A DNA stretch of 64,000 nt. Origin: Nocardia transvalensis (GTDB lineage: Bacteria > Actinomycetota > Actinomycetes > Mycobacteriales > Mycobacteriaceae). The position numbers and the translations under genes were made by a program. Positions 44,563-53,194 of this stretch are shown in pieces (positions within the stretch are counted from its first letter, which is position 1; every line of letters begins with the position of its first letter). The notes under the pieces are model-generated. The model did not search any database. It was given only the letters and a program-made list of their open reading frames with translations, and had not been told where the DNA came from. The stretch spans positions 186,001-250,000 of the forward strand of contig NZ_JADLQQ010000010.1 in NCBI RefSeq assembly GCF_015477765.1, written 5' to 3'.

Positions 44563-45603
44563 TCACCGGCCACCCCAGCGCACGGCCGCGGCTGCGGTCA
44601 AGTCACCATAATGACCGAATCCAGCGAACAGGACGAGCGATCCAGCGGGCACGCGGCCCTGGGTCAAGGCTTGATCGAAGGTGATGGGAATGCTTGCAGC
44701 GAACAGGTTTCCGCAATCCTCGTAGGTGTCCATATGCCGCTCCGGAGGCAGCAATAGCGCCTCGCGCCAGTTCCGTAGGTATAGGCGGTTCGGCTGACTC
44801 GTCACCAGCAGATCCAACTGCTGCGGTGAGATTCCGATGCGTTCACAGACTGCATGAGCAACCTCTGGCACCAGCCGATCACCGCGCGCGAGCACTTCGG
44901 CGATCATCGATTCGGGGTAGCCGGTGTACACCTGGCCGGGCCCAGCTTCCCAATACTTGCGCGGCGGGTCGGCGACCAGCGTCATCTGCCCAGCGAATTC
45001 GGGCCGGTGCCGGGCCTCGATTCCGAGAATCGGTGACTGCGTGGACTTTACGAGCAGTCCTGCGCCGGCACCGTCGCCATGCACCGGAGCCTGCGGCTTG
45101 CATCGAACCTGCTCCTGGGTGTAGATCTGCCCGGCGACATTCGATATGGCGACGATCAGCGCCGCCCGTGCGTCGGTGCCGAGCAGCAGCTGACCGGCGA
45201 GCTTCATCGCATACACGAACGCTGCGCAGCCGCCGTTATGCAGATCGATCAACCACTCTGGGACGATGTCCAGGCGGGCAGCAATTTCACCACCACTGCC
45301 TACGAAAGGCTCCTCGGGCAGGAGCGTGTGCACGATGAGAATATCGATATCACGCAACACCTCGGCGCCGCGGCGCGCAAGGATCGGGGCCACCGCCTGC
45401 TCCGCCATGTCGGCGGGGGTCTCCCCTGCCACGATGTAGTGGCGGAATTTCGGAGCCTTGAACAGATGGTTCGACGTCACGTCTCTAGGATCGGCATATT
45501 GCATAAAATAGTCTGCAGGGATCACTTTTTCAGGAAGATAGCTCGCTACATCGACGAGACTGACGACTCCTGACGCATAATCATTCATGCTTGGCTCATC
45601 CAT
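44563..45603 (-). CDS. KAS III (FabH-like) ketosynthase/acyltransferase homologue
   Basis: 346 residues of the thiolase fold. The active-site Cys is in 'LHNGGCAAFVYAMKLA'. The Asn motif is 'CGNLFAASIP'. The motif normally containing the catalytic His (PHQAN) is 'TSQPNRLYL', with Ser at the His position. It may therefore catalyse acyl transfer or a non-decarboxylative condensation. The start overlaps the stop of the SRPBCC gene. Likely acts on the ACP-bound intermediate of the cluster. Confidence 0.85.
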   Translation of the reverse strand: MDEPSMNDYASGVVSLVDVASYLPEKVIPADYFMQYADPRDVTSNHLFKAPKFRHYIVAGETPADMAEQAVAPILARRGAEVLRDIDILIVHTLLPEEPFVGSGGEIAARLDIVPEWLIDLHNGGCAAFVYAMKLAGQLLLGTDARAALIVAISNVAGQIYTQEQVRCKPQAPVHGDGAGAGLLVKSTQSPILGIEARHRPEFAGQMTLVADPPRKYWEAGPGQVYTGYPESMIAEVLARGDRLVPEVAHAVCERIGISPQQLDLLVTSQPNRLYLRNWREALLLPPERHMDTYEDCGNLFAASIPITFDQALTQGRVPAGSLVLFAGFGHYGDLTAAAAVRWGGR

Positions 45604-46250
45604 TCCGGTTTCACAGGCAAACCGTTAGCGCGACGGTATTCGCAGATCGCCTTAAGGTTGCGCAGTTCCAACATATGTTTAGCGGGGAATAGGTGCCAGT
45701 AATCGCCGACCCAGACTGGGCGATCCGGCGGCGCGGTGTCGGGGTATCCGTTCTCGCCATAGAATGGGTGTCGGCAGCTGGTGCACAGCACAACCGATCC
45801 GGACTTGTTCAACACTAATTGTGCGTCTACCACCCGCATCAGGTAAATCATCCACAGATGCTCACCCTGATCCCATGCGCAGTGATAGTCGACGGTACGT
45901 CCCTGCAGGTTAACGACAGTGCGGATGTAGATTTGGGTATTCTGGGCGAAAAGGTCGTCGGCTACCCACAACCCGGGCTGCTCGGTGCATCGAAACCCTC
46001 GCAGACTGTATGTCCATTCACACAAGCTGCGGGTATCGGCGAGATAGGAATATACCTCGTCGGGCGGTGCAGCGATGTAGTCGTTGACGGAGAAGTACTG
46101 CCCATATATCTTTTCGTGTGCATATACCGCGTGAGTCATGTCCAGGAGGGTCGACCAACACTCCTTCAGGCTGATATTCTCGATCCGGTATACGTCAGGA
46201 ATATCCATTTCTGACACCTGAAGCAACTCAAACCTTGTATCGGAATCCAT
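45585..46250 (-). CDS. SRPBCC / polyketide cyclase-like protein
   Basis: 221 residues from the ATG at 46250 with AAGGAG upstream. The central part 'SVNDYIAAPPDEVYSYLADT', 'LCEWTYSLRGFRC' and 'TVDYHCAWDQGEHLWMIYLM' fits a START/SRPBCC helix-grip fold, which forms a deep hydrophobic pocket. It could be a cyclase, aromatase or ligand-binding protein for the product. Two Cys motifs ('CTSC') and 'HPFYGENGYPD' follow. Overlaps the KAS III gene by 19 bases. Confidence 0.75.
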   Translation of the reverse strand: MDSDTRFELLQVSEMDIPDVYRIENISLKECWSTLLDMTHAVYAHEKIYGQYFSVNDYIAAPPDEVYSYLADTRSLCEWTYSLRGFRCTEQPGLWVADDLFAQNTQIYIRTVVNLQGRTVDYHCAWDQGEHLWMIYLMRVVDAQLVLNKSGSVVLCTSCRHPFYGENGYPDTAPPDRPVWVGDYWHLFPAKHMLELRNLKAICEYRRANGLPVKPEWMSQA

Positions 46251-46496
46251 AAGGCGACTCCTTAAAATCGGGTAAACCGTAGCATTATGACTGGAGGCAA
46301 ACCACCTCGATGAGCACTGACTCTTTTTCTGATGCACCTCGCAAATCGGCTCTCGCACGGAAACCTCGGCAGTTGATTGGAGCGGGTTCAAAGTTGTCGC
46401 GACCGCAGACTAGGCGAGCGCCACACGGTTTGAGGTGTGTCCTTGGCGCTGATGACGAGGACGCCAGTCGTGTCAATCCTATCCAAGACTTGCAAG
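46251..46496. other. Gap between SRPBCC and aminotransferase genes
   Basis: No supported gene. Probably contains the SRPBCC-KAS III promoter. A half-site-like GTTCAAAG occurs near 46387, but the opposite half is poor, so I do not call a StrR-type site. Confidence 0.3.
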
Positions 46497-47645
46497 TTAG
46501 TCCTCCTGGGCCAGGCGTATAGCGATCTCTCGCAGAAGTCGAGCCCCTTCTAATATCAGTTCAGGATCGCGAGCCAAAGGAATGCGAATGAACATTCGAC
46601 CGTGTTCTGGTTGATCCCAGAAGAAGTTAGTGCCAGGAAGGACATGCACGCCTTGTCGAATCGCCTCTTGGACGAAAGCTTCGCAATCAAATCCGCCCTG
46701 GATACGCAGCCACTCTACCGAGACGGAATTCTGCGGTTCGGTGGCGAACTTGAACGACCCGTCCGATAATATCGATCGAAGGATCGTTCGATTCTGTTGC
46801 ACAAATGACAGGACACTATCCTCGATCCCATTTCTCTTGCTATCTACAATGAATTCGGTCAACAGTCGTAGGTGAAAAGGTGAGACATTCTGCAGTAGAT
46901 CGTCGTGCAGGCGGTAAATATCAGGGAACAGATCTCTGCTGCATACCGTTAACCCTACCTTCATCTGGTTAATGGACCAGGTCTTACCTGTATCCTCGAG
47001 CATAATATAAGAGATCCCCGAATCTTCCAGAATCTCGTATTGCGACCAGCCGGTCAGCGCGGGGACAAAGAAACGGAATGACGAGTCGAGAACCAAGGTG
47101 CAGTGACTGTCTGCGCAGCATTGTACAACGGTCCTGAACTCCTGTTCTGATAATGTCCGACCGGTCGGATTATTCGGAGACACGAGCCATACCACCGCAG
47201 GCTCAAGCCGGGCGATGGCATCAGGCAGCCGTTCTATAGTGCAATCGCGCTCCGGCAGCGGAACAAGCTCGACATTCTCCCGGCGCAAGATCGACGGAAT
47301 ATTGTCGAGAGCTGGCTCAATCAAAGCGACTCGCTTGCCCGTTCGGACACAGTGGCTAGCAACCATTGTTATCGCACAGGATGCCGAATAAGAGAGCAAG
47401 TACCGGTCGGTATCGGGCAGCATCGGCTCGCCAGCGAGGTCGAGAAAAGATACCAAGAATGCCTCCTCCAGTTCGGGTTGCGATTTCCGACAGGCATCAT
47501 GGAACAGTTCTGGCAATCGCCCGATGATCTTACTCTGTGACCTAGTTAGGGGTTGGCGACAATGAGCGTCGGAAAAATTTATTGCCCCCTTAAGGCTTAA
47601 CCTCTGATATGTCGTGGTACTTATGCGTGCAGGCTGATGCGGCAT
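46497..47645 (-). CDS. Class I/II PLP aminotransferase
   Basis: 382 residues from the ATG at 47645, preferred because AGGAG lies just upstream; the longer frame to 47693 has no ribosome site and would run into a putative operator. Motifs are 'LLSYSASCAITMVASHCVRT', 'VWLVSPNNPTGRTLSEQEF', 'CTLVLDSSFRFF' (Asp for pyridine N) and 'MLEDTGKTWSINQMKVG' (Schiff-base Lys). The C-terminus has 'GRMFIRIPLA' (substrate Arg). Resembles histidinol-phosphate or threonine-phosphate type enzymes of secondary metabolism. Substrate unknown. Confidence 0.88.
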   Translation of the reverse strand: MPHQPARISTTTYQRLSLKGAINFSDAHCRQPLTRSQSKIIGRLPELFHDACRKSQPELEEAFLVSFLDLAGEPMLPDTDRYLLSYSASCAITMVASHCVRTGKRVALIEPALDNIPSILRRENVELVPLPERDCTIERLPDAIARLEPAVVWLVSPNNPTGRTLSEQEFRTVVQCCADSHCTLVLDSSFRFFVPALTGWSQYEILEDSGISYIMLEDTGKTWSINQMKVGLTVCSRDLFPDIYRLHDDLLQNVSPFHLRLLTEFIVDSKRNGIEDSVLSFVQQNRTILRSILSDGSFKFATEPQNSVSVEWLRIQGGFDCEAFVQEAIRQGVHVLPGTNFFWDQPEHGRMFIRIPLARDPELILEGARLLREIAIRLAQED

Positions 47646-47703
47646 CCACTCCTGAATGCCGCAGTGGGCAGGCTTGCCCATCTCTCGCGTCATCGGATTG
47701 TCA

Positions 47704-47732
47704 GTTCCTTCCAGACGGCGTCACCGTCGAAC
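47704..47732. promoter_or_regulatory. Possible StrR/NovG-type operator before the aminotransferase
   Basis: GTTCCTTCC, 11 bases, CCGTCGAAC. The known StrR/NovG consensus is GTTCRACTG-N11-CRGTYGAAC. Outer GTTC and GTCGAAC match with exact N11 spacing; the inner bases of the left half do not. It lies 59 bases upstream of the start at 47645. A StrR-like regulator gene is in the same cluster. Confidence 0.45.
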
Positions 47733-48448
47733 TAAAGGTTTTCAGAAGCAGGCCGGAATAAGTAACACCCAGCTTATGGCAGATCTTTACTCGAACATTG
47801 CTTTGTCACCTCCAGGGAGTAAGGGCTTCCCAGGAGGGCTTACTCAGAAGAAAGTGTTGCACCTTCGTTTGTCGCGTCACGCCACCACCGCTTACGGCGC
47901 ATTCACCCGAACTCCGGCGGCATTTCATTAAACAAACACGACAAATAGATATTCAAAGAGTTGACGTCGTCGGTTATAGCTAGAGATATTGGCCCACAGT
48001 CGGTCTTACCATGCTTTCCACCCCGGCTGGCATTTCACCTGCTTGTGTGGCCAGGTTACCTGTTACGTCCAACTAGAACAATAGTCCCCGGATTCGGATT
48101 CACCCTCCATGTACTGCGGATTAGAGTTGACCGATGGCTTGACAGGCGAAGGATCTGACCAACGCACTGCCTGGAATTGCGGGGCGCAGAGGCGCGGCGC
48201 GCTGGTCTACGTCACCGCGCCGGAGTCATCAGCGACATAACCCTAGTCTGATGAAAACGCAAACATTCTCTGTAGACCGACCAGCCATCTGCGAGTGGTT
48301 CAAGCGGAAAGACTCGTCGAGTAGCCGTCGGAGAATGGGACGGCCGATCTTCGCAAGCGAGTCGGTCCCCAACGGCTGCGGGCTCAAGACGATCAATTGC
48401 ACATGTCGGGGAACGTCTCGACAGAAGCTCCTGTTCGATCGGCATCGG
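47733..48448. other. Intergenic region of about 700 bases with a short inverted repeat
   Basis: No gene is supported. At 47817-47844 AGTAAG pairs with CTTACT around GGCTTCCCAGGAGGG, itself partly self-complementary; a leader or regulatory RNA is possible but unproven. The region separates the aminotransferase from the 520-residue unknown gene on the same strand. Confidence 0.3.
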
Positions 48449-50011
48449 TCATGTTCGGTGCAACGCACGAAATGAAAGATGTTGAGTCGCGGACAGAGCG
48501 TTGAGGAGGAGATCTGCATCCGAGGCTGTTATCCCTCCGACCGGGAGGAGGTCAGGGAGAATTTCGGGCAACGCTGCTATCTGTGCCTCCACCATCGGAG
48601 TCCGCAGCATGCAGTCGAGTTCTGTCTTGGACAGACCGCCTTCGGATGCCAACGCGACTGGGCCGAGGGGAATGTAATTCCCGTCCGCGTCGCGACTGAG
48701 TATCCCCTGAACTCCACCGAGGTTCAGATTCAACGGTACGTCTGCGAGATTGGGGTTGATGCCACATTGGTGGAGTGTGGTGCGCACGGCCGCATACATC
48801 CTGGGCAGGAAGCCAGCCTGGTAATAAGCGCCTATACATCCGAGCCCGCGCGCGAACGACACAACAATAAAGCAGACAGGCACCGCGGGGATCAGTTCAC
48901 CGGTCGCGATGGCCGCGGTCAGTGGTTCCGGCGCCAACTCCCAGGACCTCGGTTCCGCTGTGTCAGACAGCTCGACCAACCAGCCTGAGCCCTCCTGGGT
49001 GCGTACTACAACCGGCCGTCTGGTTCCGTGGGGTGAGAGGGCCCAGAACAGATGAGTACCACCGCGCGCATCTCCCTGCTCTAGCAATGCCGTCCGCCAA
49101 CACGTGCGCACGCCGTCTAAGGCGCGCAAAAACAAATCACGGGTCTCAGAATCGAACATCAGTGGATAGATCAGACTGGAGGTATCTTCTAGGTCGCGTG
49201 TCAGCAAGACAGCTGCGACCCGTTCGAGTTCAACGTAGACAGGGCGGGCATGGGTTGACGGCACCGAACGGTCCCACAGCCGCGCGTTGATCAGTCGACT
49301 CTGGTCATCGAACGACGCTGCACCCAGTACGTCGGGAATGTCCACGTCCTCGTCGAGTGTCCGTAACAGGTGGTGCCTGCTTCGCGCGGAGACTTCGCCG
49401 TCCCATGTTCCGGCGGCAGTCAGGCGGGCACGTGCACGGGTGATGTGCTCACGGGTCAGAAGGGGAGCCGTGCGGACAATCCGGTTCGGACGCCGAGTGG
49501 GTAGCAACGCCAGCCGACGAGTCACCGAGCCAGGTCTGCTTGGCTCGTAATACAGAAGCCCCATTGGGAACGTTGGGTTGTTCAGGCTCACTGAGCCACA
49601 GCTCAGCACAACGGCCGTTCGACGATCCGATCTGTGTTGCTGTCCGCGAAGGCAGTGCAGAAGCGTGCCGTGGAATGAATCCGCCATTGTGTCCAGGCCG
49701 GCATGGTTCGCGGTAGTGACCACAGGGTCGATCAGCATCTCGGCGGCAGCCTGACGCGCTGTGGCTGCGCCGTAGAGTGGAGTCGCTAGCGTACGGACGA
49801 TGTCGGCCACCTCTGCGACCCCACACCCGCCATCGCTAGGCGCGGTCGGCACTGCGAGTCGATCGAGATACTCGGCAACTGTGAGCCTCCCGAACTGGTG
49901 GGCGACAGCAACGAACGCTGGCGCCGACTCGACTACACGACTAAGCAACGCCGACGCGTCGGGCCCACAGAGGCTCGGTTCCTGGTCGACTCCGGCAAAC
50001 ACATTGTCCAT
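48449..50011 (-). CDS. Unrecognised 520-residue protein of the cluster
   Basis: I do not recognise this protein. It is soluble with no signal peptide. Notable stretches are 'VVLSCGSVSLNNPTFPMGLL', 'LLTREHITRARARLTAAGTW', 'TRDLEDTSSLIYPLMFDSET', 'FLRALDGVRTCWRTALL', 'CFIVVSFARGLGCIGAYYQA' and 'LNLGGVQGILSRD'. No PP-loop, Rossmann or metal motif is obvious. Its ATG overlaps the stop of the MFS exporter gene (TGATG), so it is co-translated with export. Could be a biosynthetic enzyme of unknown type or a self-protection protein. Confidence 0.75.
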   Translation of the reverse strand: MDNVFAGVDQEPSLCGPDASALLSRVVESAPAFVAVAHQFGRLTVAEYLDRLAVPTAPSDGGCGVAEVADIVRTLATPLYGAATARQAAAEMLIDPVVTTANHAGLDTMADSFHGTLLHCLRGQQHRSDRRTAVVLSCGSVSLNNPTFPMGLLYYEPSRPGSVTRRLALLPTRRPNRIVRTAPLLTREHITRARARLTAAGTWDGEVSARSRHHLLRTLDEDVDIPDVLGAASFDDQSRLINARLWDRSVPSTHARPVYVELERVAAVLLTRDLEDTSSLIYPLMFDSETRDLFLRALDGVRTCWRTALLEQGDARGGTHLFWALSPHGTRRPVVVRTQEGSGWLVELSDTAEPRSWELAPEPLTAAIATGELIPAVPVCFIVVSFARGLGCIGAYYQAGFLPRMYAAVRTTLHQCGINPNLADVPLNLNLGGVQGILSRDADGNYIPLGPVALASEGGLSKTELDCMLRTPMVEAQIAALPEILPDLLPVGGITASDADLLLNALSATQHLSFRALHRT

Positions 50012-51378
50012 CAGTCTGCCCGTTCCTCTCCAGGGGTAGGCGTCGTTCTCGTGGCAATCTCATGCGCAGTTGATCCGCCGCCGGAATAGCTCATCAGGCA
50101 GCTTCGGAAATGCGTTAGACAAGTCAATAACAACAGGGCGACAACGATAGCGATAGCCGAACGTGTCCCGACTAGTAATGCCAGGCCCGACGCCAACACT
50201 CCGTTCAAGGGAATAGCACCCCAGGACACCAGCCTCCACCCGCCGTTGACACGCCCCAGGTATTCGGTCGGGACGCATTCGACGCGAACGTTGAGCAAAT
50301 GAACGTTGTACACGCCCATGCAGGCGCCGTAAACGATGAAGCCTGTGGCCAACAAAATCACGGCGAATGCGCTGGGGCCCATGGCCACCGGGATCAACGC
50401 AAGCGACATAGATCCGACCGTCATCGTCCATACGAGCGTGCGTCCGACGCCGAACCTGCTCCCCAGAGCCGTTGCGGCGCCCGCGCCCAGGAACCCACCG
50501 ATGCTGGCTGATGCCATAATCCAGCCCAGCGCTGCAACGGGAAGATGCAATATCTCGACGCCAAAGACAAGGAACAACGTGTTGGCGGCGACGAGTCCTA
50601 GCAGATTGAACGTTGCGGATTGCACTCCCAACCGACGCAGAACGGGGTGTCGCCAGATCATCTTGAGTCCGACTAGGGCATCGGCAGCCGCGGCGCGCCA
50701 ACCCTGCGTTCCAGGTGGGCTAGAGCACGCGGACTCTTGCGGAGGTCGAATTTTCCAACCCAGCCAGCCAGCGGCGATGTAGGTTGCGGCGTTGGCCAGT
50801 GGCGCCAGCGGTGCACCGATTGCATGCACAAGCAAGCCGCCAATTCCCGGACCGGCCGTCTCGGCAATTGAGTACATCCATTCCAGTTTGACATTGGCAT
50901 TCTGGATCTGGTTGCGCGCGACGAGCCGCGGCGTATACGACAAAAAGGCGACTTCACCGACAGCGCTGAAGCATCCGACCGCGAAGGCGACAGCAAACAG
51001 CAACTGGATATTCAGGATACCGGCGGCGTACGCAAGAGGAACACACCCAATAAGGACTGCACGTGGCAGGTGACAGACAAGCAACACCGACCGCATCGAA
51101 TACCGATCGATCCAGCTACCCGCGAACAACGAGAAGATGAGAATCGGCAAGTACTGCGCGGTAGTCAGTAGTGCTACGACACTAGGGTTAGAATGCAACA
51201 CAAGCACAGCGACAAGAGGAAATGCAACTATGCTGACCTGACTTCCGGTCTGGGATAGCGCCTCGCCGATCCACAGCTTGAGGAAATTGCTGTCACGCCA
51301 CGCGCTGGTACTATGTCGATTTGGCGCTAGTCCTCTGAAGGCACCGATCATAGAGTCAGACGCCGATTGATCCGTCAC
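50011..51378 (-). CDS. MFS exporter (MFS_3 / EntS-like)
   Basis: 455 residues from the GTG at 51378 ('VTDQSASDSMIGAFRG'), with GAGG upstream; a longer frame reaches 51483. It has about 11-12 membrane spans. Typical pieces are 'LKLWIGEALSQTGSQVSIVA' (span 1), 'FAGSWIDRYSMRSVLL' (motif A), 'NANVKLEWMYSIAETAGPGI' and 'GWIMASASIGGFLGAGAATA'. Similar to transporters that export siderophores or antibiotics. Co-transcribed with the 520-residue gene. Confidence 0.88.
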   Translation of the reverse strand: MTDQSASDSMIGAFRGLAPNRHSTSAWRDSNFLKLWIGEALSQTGSQVSIVAFPLVAVLVLHSNPSVVALLTTAQYLPILIFSLFAGSWIDRYSMRSVLLVCHLPRAVLIGCVPLAYAAGILNIQLLFAVAFAVGCFSAVGEVAFLSYTPRLVARNQIQNANVKLEWMYSIAETAGPGIGGLLVHAIGAPLAPLANAATYIAAGWLGWKIRPPQESACSSPPGTQGWRAAAADALVGLKMIWRHPVLRRLGVQSATFNLLGLVAANTLFLVFGVEILHLPVAALGWIMASASIGGFLGAGAATALGSRFGVGRTLVWTMTVGSMSLALIPVAMGPSAFAVILLATGFIVYGACMGVYNVHLLNVRVECVPTEYLGRVNGGWRLVSWGAIPLNGVLASGLALLVGTRSAIAIVVALLLLTCLTHFRSCLMSYSGGGSTAHEIATRTTPTPGEERAD

Positions 51379-51555
51379 CCGACCTCGCTTTCGACTTTGC
51401 CTGCTGGACAATCGGTGCAGCACGATGGTCGAAGCTAAGCGAGATCCGCGATATCTTTCGATCACATACCTCGCCAGACTCATCGAGAAAGCTCACCAGC
51501 CTCTCCGATGGCGGAAATTATGGTAATTCATACCGCCGCCGATTCGGAACTAGAA

Positions 51556-52011
51556 TCACAGCCGGTATTCATATATATCTCGCGCCTCGTCAGGGCCGAA
51601 ATATTGATCGTCGTGCTCTACGAATACGAAGCCAACATGCTTGATCAGGTTGGTTGCAGGGATATTTTCCCGGGATGTGGTAATAGCAAGTGTTTGCACA
51701 CCACGCGCCCGGAGTCGCCGCACCGTATAGTCCATCAACATACGACCGTAACCGCGGTGTTGAAAGTCTTTGGCCACCGCGCAAGTAGACAACAAGGCTC
51801 TGCCACCCTTCTCCAAAGTAAGGTTATAGCCGACTACCTGGCCGTCCAACTCGGCGACTAACCAATCGTCACCATGGAAGTCAAACAATTGACGCAGCAC
51901 CGAGAAAGGATATGGCTCGGTAAAGAGCTCTACTTCGATGACTGAAATAGCTTCAAGGTCTGCAAGACGGGTATGCCGATATACCGGTTGTGGAACGTCA
52001 CTAGTTTCCAC
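51556..52011 (-). CDS. GNAT N-acetyltransferase
   Basis: 151 residues with a RimI-like plan. The N-terminal 'RHTRLADLEAISVIEVELF' leads to the acetyl-CoA loop 'VAKDFQHRGYGRMLMDYTVR' (Q/RxxGxG/A). 'TTSRENIPATNLIKHVGFVF' closes the fold. In this position it may acetylate the product or an intermediate for self-protection, or modify a protein N-terminus. Weak RBS AGGGAG upstream. Confidence 0.88.
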   Translation of the reverse strand: METSDVPQPVYRHTRLADLEAISVIEVELFTEPYPFSVLRQLFDFHGDDWLVAELDGQVVGYNLTLEKGGRALLSTCAVAKDFQHRGYGRMLMDYTVRRLRARGVQTLAITTSRENIPATNLIKHVGFVFVEHDDQYFGPDEARDIYEYRL

Positions 52012-52147
52012 TATAATCTCCCTCTTGATTTCAGCGATTCTGCCGTATGGCTCTGCGTGGTACCGCCCAAGTAGGTACTGGTGAGTAGGTGTTGGTAGGT
52101 GCGCAGGCGTTACAACAGAGCGCGACAGGACCAGCCAGCATCGTCCA

Positions 52148-53194
52148 TCAGCACTTGGTTGAGGAATCGGTTTGTGTGCGTTGGTAGAGCAGATGTGCTA
52201 GCTGTTGCCAGGCTCGTGAGCGTTGCCGGGCAAGTTCGGCGAGGCCGGGCACGCAGTGGCTCGGGATGCTCCTAATTATGGCGTCCCAATCGGCGTCATC
52301 GCCAAACGGGATCTCCAACCAACGCAGCAGTTTACGACCAGTTTCCGTGAATCGTAGCGACGGGTCTCGACGCAACTGCTGCAACACCCGTGTCGTGTCC
52401 ACCTGCTCAGCGGCGGGGACGAGAACCACGTTCGGATCAGGCTTGCCTGTCACTTCGGGAGTGGAGGCAGATCCAGTACGAGGGCCGCAGGGTGACGCCG
52501 GCGTCTCCCCGCGGATCAGGCGTCTACGTACGTCCTTGGCCGTGGTGACTGAGATGCCAGCTTCCATAGCCACCTTCCGTGTGGAGGCGGTTGGGTCGGC
52601 AGTGAACAGTTCAGCGGCGCGTTGCCGCCCCTGCCGACCGATGGACCGATGCAGCACACCATTCCGTGCTATCCGGCCGGTCGACTGTGGAGATTCCACA
52701 GTCGACCGGCGCCGGATCACGGAAACGGTCTTGGGCGAGACTCCGGCGATGGCAGCAATTGCCCGGTCAGACCATTCCGGATACGACGACAGGATGCGTA
52801 GAGCGGCGGCCTTTCGATCCGCCAGTGACAACGGCAAGCCGTGTGCCGTATTCAGTTTTACCGCCAGAACGAATGCCTCGTTAGTGCTGCCGTCGAAGAA
52901 TGCCGCCGCGATGGTCGACTCTCCACGTAGCTGAGCCGCACGCAGTCGATGTAGACCATCGATGATTCGCATCGTAGACCGGTGGACAACAATCGGGGGC
53001 AACGCAGTCGTTGATTCGGCCAGCTTTCGTACGTGGCTCGCGTCCTCACCTGCTGATCGTGGTGATGAATCAGGGGGCAGCAGATCGGAGATCGGAAGGT
53101 CTACGACATCCAAACAGAACTGCCGTTCTCCGACGGAACCAACAACGGGAAGGGTTCTCTCTGTACAAGAACCAACATCGGTAACGCTACTCAT
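52148..53194 (-). CDS. StrR/NovG-type ParB-fold pathway activator
   Basis: 348 residues. A ParB/sulfiredoxin-like N-domain (about 25-115) has 'LAESTTALPPIVVHRSTMRI' and 'IIDGLHRLRAAQLRGE'. HTH 1 is 'SDRAIAAIAGVSPKTVSVIR' and HTH 2 is 'STRKVAMEAGISVTTAKDVR'. The C-terminus has 'LRRDPSLRFTETGRKLL'. StrR/NovG proteins activate aminoglycoside or aminocoumarin clusters by binding GTTCRACTG-N11-CRGTYGAAC. Two such sites are seen here, one inside this gene. Probably the cluster-specific activator. Confidence 0.88.
   Translation of the reverse strand: MSSVTDVGSCTERTLPVVGSVGERQFCLDVVDLPISDLLPPDSSPRSAGEDASHVRKLAESTTALPPIVVHRSTMRIIDGLHRLRAAQLRGESTIAAAFFDGSTNEAFVLAVKLNTAHGLPLSLADRKAAALRILSSYPEWSDRAIAAIAGVSPKTVSVIRRRSTVESPQSTGRIARNGVLHRSIGRQGRQRAAELFTADPTASTRKVAMEAGISVTTAKDVRRRLIRGETPASPCGPRTGSASTPEVTGKPDPNVVLVPAAEQVDTTRVLQQLRRDPSLRFTETGRKLLRWLEIPFGDDADWDAIIRSIPSHCVPGLAELARQRSRAWQQLAHLLYQRTQTDSSTKC
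52676..52710. promoter_or_regulatory. Near-perfect StrR-type operator inside the regulator gene
   Basis: A 16-bp perfect palindrome with a 3-base centre: left arm 52676-52691, right arm 52695-52710. It contains GGTCGACTG, 11 bases, CAGTCGACC (52679-52707). Compared with GTTCRACTG-N11-CRGTYGAAC only one base per half differs (G for T at position 2), and the N11 spacing is exact. It lies in the coding sequence between HTH 1 and HTH 2, so it fits autoregulation or a roadblock. Confidence 0.7.

Noticed and set aside
36678..47645. A prodigiosin-like or isonitrile-lipopeptide pathway
   Set aside because: ACP, ligase and ACAD are shared ideas, but no NRPS, non-haem iron oxidase or prolyl-specific features are present.
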